Shown here one piece after another: positions 6,108 to 8,163 of a DNA stretch of 8,163 nt. The notes under the pieces are model-generated. The model did no database searches, was not told the origin of the DNA, and saw only the letters and a program-made list of their open reading frames with translations. Origin of the DNA: Anaerolineae bacterium (lineage in GTDB: Bacteria; Chloroflexota; Anaerolineae; B4-G1); assembly GCA_016783285.1 (NCBI GenBank), contig JADHWW010000189.1, positions 1-8,163 on the forward strand, given 5' to 3'. The position numbers were made by a program, and so were the translations under genes. The first letter of the stretch is position 1; each line of letters begins with the position of its first letter.

Positions 6108-6386
6108 TCAAAGTGTAAGTTGGCCATAGATTGGCGCCCCTCTCTCAATAAATTTTACGAAAATCTCTCTGGTACCCACGCCAGTCTTTTCAACAGCCAT
6201 CCTCTCTGCTTCTACCATGTCAGGTCCCCATCCAACCACCTCTTTATTGTAGATAGCGATCCAGATGCTCCCGCCGTGAAGGCTATCCTCCCCAAAGCGT
6301 TGGTGGAGTTCGGTGCTGTGCTCGCGGGACCAGCGCATATCATCCCAATATCGTTGCGACACCGGTTCAACAGTTGGCACACCCAT
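6108..6386 (-). CDS. Small DUF5678-like protein, cassette paralogue 1
   Basis: First gene of the minus-strand cassette, 92 residues. QRYWDDMRW (11-19), STELHQRFG (24-32), SIWIAIYNKEVVGWGPDM (40-57) and EIFVKFIERG (74-83) align with the next gene; by eye about 30 identities over some 70 positions. The WIAIxNKxVVxxG core resembles DUF5678. There is no signal peptide, membrane helix or recognisable catalytic motif. The start at 6386 is preferred to the ATG at 6401 because of a GGGGGA site just upstream and because it aligns with the N-terminus of paralogue 2. The stop is 18 bases from the next start, so the three cassette genes read as one operon. Base composition is visibly AT-richer than the flanking exporter genes, which suggests acquisition by transfer. 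Confidence 0.72.
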   Translation of the reverse strand: MGVPTVEPVSQRYWDDMRWSREHSTELHQRFGEDSLHGGSIWIAIYNKEVVGWGPDMVEAERMAVEKTGVGTREIFVKFIERGAPIYGQLTL

Positions 6387-6401
6387 TTTGAATTCCCCCA
6401 T

Positions 6402-6475
6402 TATCGTAAATCCGTCAATCTCAAATCAACAAATCTAAAATCATCCCAACGATATTATAAACCCGGAGGCTCACC
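6402..6475. other. AT-rich divergent intergenic region
   Basis: This 74-base gap separates the cassette from the second ATPase. It is strikingly AT-rich, with irregular ATCAAAT/AATCTAAAATC runs on the plus strand. It carries the -10 box of the minus-strand promoter and the SD of the plus-strand ATPase. I see no convincing plus-strand promoter, although TATTAT at 6453-6458 could serve as a -10 box. Confidence 0.55.
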
Positions 6476-6482
6476 TTGTCCA
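6454..6482 (-). promoter_or_regulatory. Promoter of the minus-strand cassette
   Basis: On the minus strand TGGACA (6482-6477) and TATAAT (6459-6454) are 17 bases apart, one mismatch from the sigma70 consensus overall. Initiation would fall near 6447, giving a leader of about 60 bases. The -35 box overlaps the TTG start of the divergent ATPase gene, and the SD of that gene lies in the spacer. Confidence 0.72.
6465..6469 (+). promoter_or_regulatory. SD site that supports a TTG start
   Basis: GGAGG ends 6 bases before the TTG at 6476. No ATG or GTG is available nearby in frame, and the ATPase sequence begins normally from this codon. Confidence 0.8.
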
Positions 6483-7420
6483 ACCCTTACGCCGTCAGAG
6501 TAACAGATTTGACCAAAAAGTTCGGTGACTTTACCGCCGTGAACGGTGTGACGTTCAACATCCGGCGCGGACAAATTTTCGGCTTCCTGGGGCCCAATGG
6601 CGCGGGCAAGACGACGACCATTCGTATGCTCCTGTGCCTCCTGCGGCCCACGTCAGGCCAGGCGACCGTGCTAGGCTACGACATCGTGCGCCAGCCAGAG
6701 GAGATCCGCCGCAACATTGGCTACATGTCTCAGCGTTTCAGCCTCTACAATGACCTTACCGTGAACGAGAACCTGGATTTCTACGGGCGCACCTACGGCG
6801 TGCGCGGCGAGCGGCTGCGGGAGCGCAAGCAGTTCGTGATCGAAATGGCGGGGCTCGAAGGGCGGGAGAGGGAGTTGACGCGCAACCTCTCCGGCGGCTG
6901 GAAGCAGCGATTGGCCCTGGGCGCGGCGATCTTGCACGAGCCGGAAATGCTCTTCCTGGACGAGCCAACCGCCGGGGTGGATCCCATCTCCCGTCGCGCT
7001 TTCTGGGACCTGCTGTACGAGTTGGCCGAGGATGGGACGACGATATTTGTCACGACACACTACATGGATGAGGCCGAGCACTGCCAGGACCTGGCCTTCA
7101 TTCATAACGGGCAAATCATCGCCCAGGGCTCGCCGGAGGAGATCAAACTGGATAAGATGCAGGGGCAGGTGCTGGAGATTGACTGCACTCAGCCAGACGT
7201 GGCGATTGGTCTCCTGCGGGAGATGGACCTGTTCGAGGAGGTGGCGCTGTACGGCGCGCTGATCCACGTGGTGGCCGAAGGGATTGCAGACTACAAACCC
7301 CGCATCGGGCAATCGCTGGCCGAGGCGGGCGTACAGGTGCGGGCGATGGACGTCATCGCCCCGTCGTTGGAGGACGTTTTCATCTCTAACGTGCGGGAGA
7401 ACATGGATTGGCAGGATTAG
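6476..7420 (+). CDS. ABC exporter ATPase, canonical, equivalent to the C-terminal half of YbhF
   Basis: Cytoplasmic ATPase (314 residues, TTG start) of an ABC-2-type exporter. It has all catalytic elements: Walker A GPNGAGKTT (39-47), Q-loop Q86, signature LSGGW (138-142), Walker B MLFLDE (158-163), D-loop GVDP (167-170) and an intact H-loop histidine in TTHYMDEAEHC (193-203, H195). It is strongly similar to the ATPase encoded at 4442-5383 but differs at the Walker A asparagine and the H-loop. In YbhF-type exporters the two domains are fused in one chain; here they are separate genes. The C-terminal extension (about 228-314) includes the regulatory domain ending in APSLEDVFIS. The gene for a HlyD-like partner follows after about 107 bases, so they are likely co-expressed. 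Substrate unknown. Confidence 0.9.
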   Translation: MSNPYAVRVTDLTKKFGDFTAVNGVTFNIRRGQIFGFLGPNGAGKTTTIRMLLCLLRPTSGQATVLGYDIVRQPEEIRRNIGYMSQRFSLYNDLTVNENLDFYGRTYGVRGERLRERKQFVIEMAGLEGRERELTRNLSGGWKQRLALGAAILHEPEMLFLDEPTAGVDPISRRAFWDLLYELAEDGTTIFVTTHYMDEAEHCQDLAFIHNGQIIAQGSPEEIKLDKMQGQVLEIDCTQPDVAIGLLREMDLFEEVALYGALIHVVAEGIADYKPRIGQSLAEAGVQVRAMDVIAPSLEDVFISNVRENMDWQD

Positions 7421-7517
7421 CGGATTAGGAGGATTGGCGGATCAGATCAGATAATCCCGCCCATCCGTGTTCTGAGATGGAGAACACGGATCAGCAGAAT
7501 TAGCGGATTAGGATTAG
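7414..7517. repeat. GGATTAG heptamers flanking an 11-base-pair hairpin
   Basis: GGATTAG occurs at 7414-7420, 7422-7428, 7505-7511 and 7511-7517, with variants at 7431-7437 (GGATTGG) and 7497-7503 (GAATTAG). The first copy supplies the ATPase stop codon. In the middle, ATCCGTGTTCT (7463-7473) pairs perfectly with AGAACACGGAT (7481-7491) around a 7-base loop. No T-run follows, so readthrough into the next gene is expected; the hairpin may stabilise or attenuate the message. Confidence 0.75.
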
Positions 7518-7520
7518 GAG
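7516..7520 (+). promoter_or_regulatory. SD site of the HlyD-like gene
   Basis: AGGAG ends 7 bases before the ATG at 7528. It overlaps the last GGATTAG repeat unit, so the repeat contributes part of the ribosome binding site. Confidence 0.75.
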
Positions 7521-7527
7521 TAAGGAT

Positions 7528-8163
7528 ATGAAGCGAAAGCGAACCATTCTGATCATTATCGTCGCCGTGGTCGTCATCATCGCGGCAGTGGCGGGAGTCT
7601 ACTTCGCCACGAACCCGGCGGCCTGGCGCCAGGTGCAAGTGCAACTGGCGCTGGCCGAGACCGAGACGAGTGACCTGACGGCCTCCGGGTTCATTGAGGC
7701 CGAGGAGGTCACCGTCGCGCCGGAACTGGGTGGCCGCGTGGTCGAGTTACTAGCGGACGAGGGAGACGAGGTTGAGGCCGGGCAAGTGCTGGCGCGGTTG
7801 GACGCGACGTTGCTGGAGGCTCAGATCGAGATGGCGCAAGCGGCGTTGGACGTGGCCGAGGCGGGGCTGGCCCAGGCACAGGCCGGCGTCCGCCCGGAGC
7901 AGATCCGGCAGGCGGAAGCGGGGCTGGCCCAGGCCGAGGCGGCCCGCGACGGGACCTACCAGGCCTGGCAGGACCTCATCGCCATCCGCGACAACCCCCA
8001 GGAACTGGATGCCCGGATCGCCCAGGTGAGAGCGCAGGTGGCCGCAGCCGAGGCCGGGTTGGCCCAGGCCACCGCGCTGAAGGACGCGGCCGAGATCGGC
8101 GACGACGCCTTTCAGAAAGGAATGGAGGCTCTGGCGGAAGCGCAGGAAGAGTTGGAGAAAATT
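7528..8163 (+). CDS. HlyD/YbhG-like membrane fusion (periplasmic adaptor) protein, 3' partial
   Basis: Adaptor subunit of an ABC exporter; 212 residues are visible and the frame is still open at the window edge. A basic start (KRKR) is followed by one membrane anchor (about 6-26) with no lipoprotein cysteine. A lipoyl-like beta domain covers about 52-98: SGFIEAEEVTVAPELGGRVV, then a turn at DEGDEVEAGQVLARLD. A long alanine-rich coiled coil then begins, with EAGLAQA repeated at 111, 130 and 175, and RPEQIRQAEA (122-131), a pattern typical of YbhG-like proteins. It follows the two ATPase genes; the missing C-terminus should hold the returning helix, lipoyl and beta-barrel parts. Two ABC-2 permease genes are expected next. 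If the host is monoderm, the adaptor would act without an outer-membrane channel. Confidence 0.87.
   Translation, partial: MKRKRTILIIIVAVVVIIAAVAGVYFATNPAAWRQVQVQLALAETETSDLTASGFIEAEEVTVAPELGGRVVELLADEGDEVEAGQVLARLDATLLEAQIEMAQAALDVAEAGLAQAQAGVRPEQIRQAEAGLAQAEAARDGTYQAWQDLIAIRDNPQELDARIAQVRAQVAAAEAGLAQATALKDAAEIGDDAFQKGMEALAEAQEELEKI

Noticed and set aside
5901..6503. Plus-strand 200-residue open frame across the cassette
   Set aside because: The minus strand has SD sites, an ATGA overlap, paralogy between two genes and protease motifs; the plus-strand protein has none of these and runs into the ATPase start.
7463..7491. Hairpin as terminator of the ATPase transcript
   Set aside because: No T-run follows and the adaptor gene directly downstream has no visible promoter of its own, so readthrough is more likely.

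Overview
The window is GC-rich bacterial DNA, dense in genes, with ATG, GTG and TTG starts and clear Shine-Dalgarno (SD) sites. Gene content fits a Chloroflexota (Anaerolineae-like) bacterium: an HNH protein that begins with a VLVLNxxYEP motif, a DUF1385/YqhQ membrane protein, family 2 glycosyltransferases, and YbhFG-like exporter genes. Short heptameric repeats and GTAGGGGCG hairpins sit at gene junctions. The assignment is inference from gene style; no rRNA or marker gene is present.

Layout. Positions 1-1170 hold a PhnE-type phosphonate/phosphate ABC permease, cut at its 5' end, with an unusual extracytoplasmic domain inserted after its first membrane helix. Positions 1187-2886 hold two overlapping GT2 glycosyltransferase genes. 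The first carries an in-frame insertion made of a repeat element. Positions 2929-3444 hold an HNH endonuclease gene with a textbook sigma70-type promoter that starts inside the preceding stop codon region. Two GTAGGGGCG hairpins follow, the first supplying the HNH stop codon, and then a DUF1385 membrane protein gene (3530-4402).

Positions 4442-8163 hold an exporter locus. It has two separate ABC ATPase genes that correspond to the degenerate and canonical halves of a YbhF-like tandem ATPase, then the start of a HlyD/YbhG-like membrane fusion protein that runs off the window. Permease genes are expected downstream.

The two ATPase genes are separated by an AT-richer cassette of about 1 kb on the opposite strand. 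It has its own TGGACA-17-TATAAT promoter, two tandem paralogous small proteins (DUF5678-like) and a translationally coupled retropepsin-like aspartic protease. The stop codons of the protease and of the first ATPase overlap. The cassette promoter overlaps the start of the second ATPase. This three-gene cassette is the best candidate here for an undescribed system.

There are no tRNA, rRNA, CRISPR or transposase genes that I can see. No stretch over 300 bases lacks a gene once the minus-strand cassette is counted.
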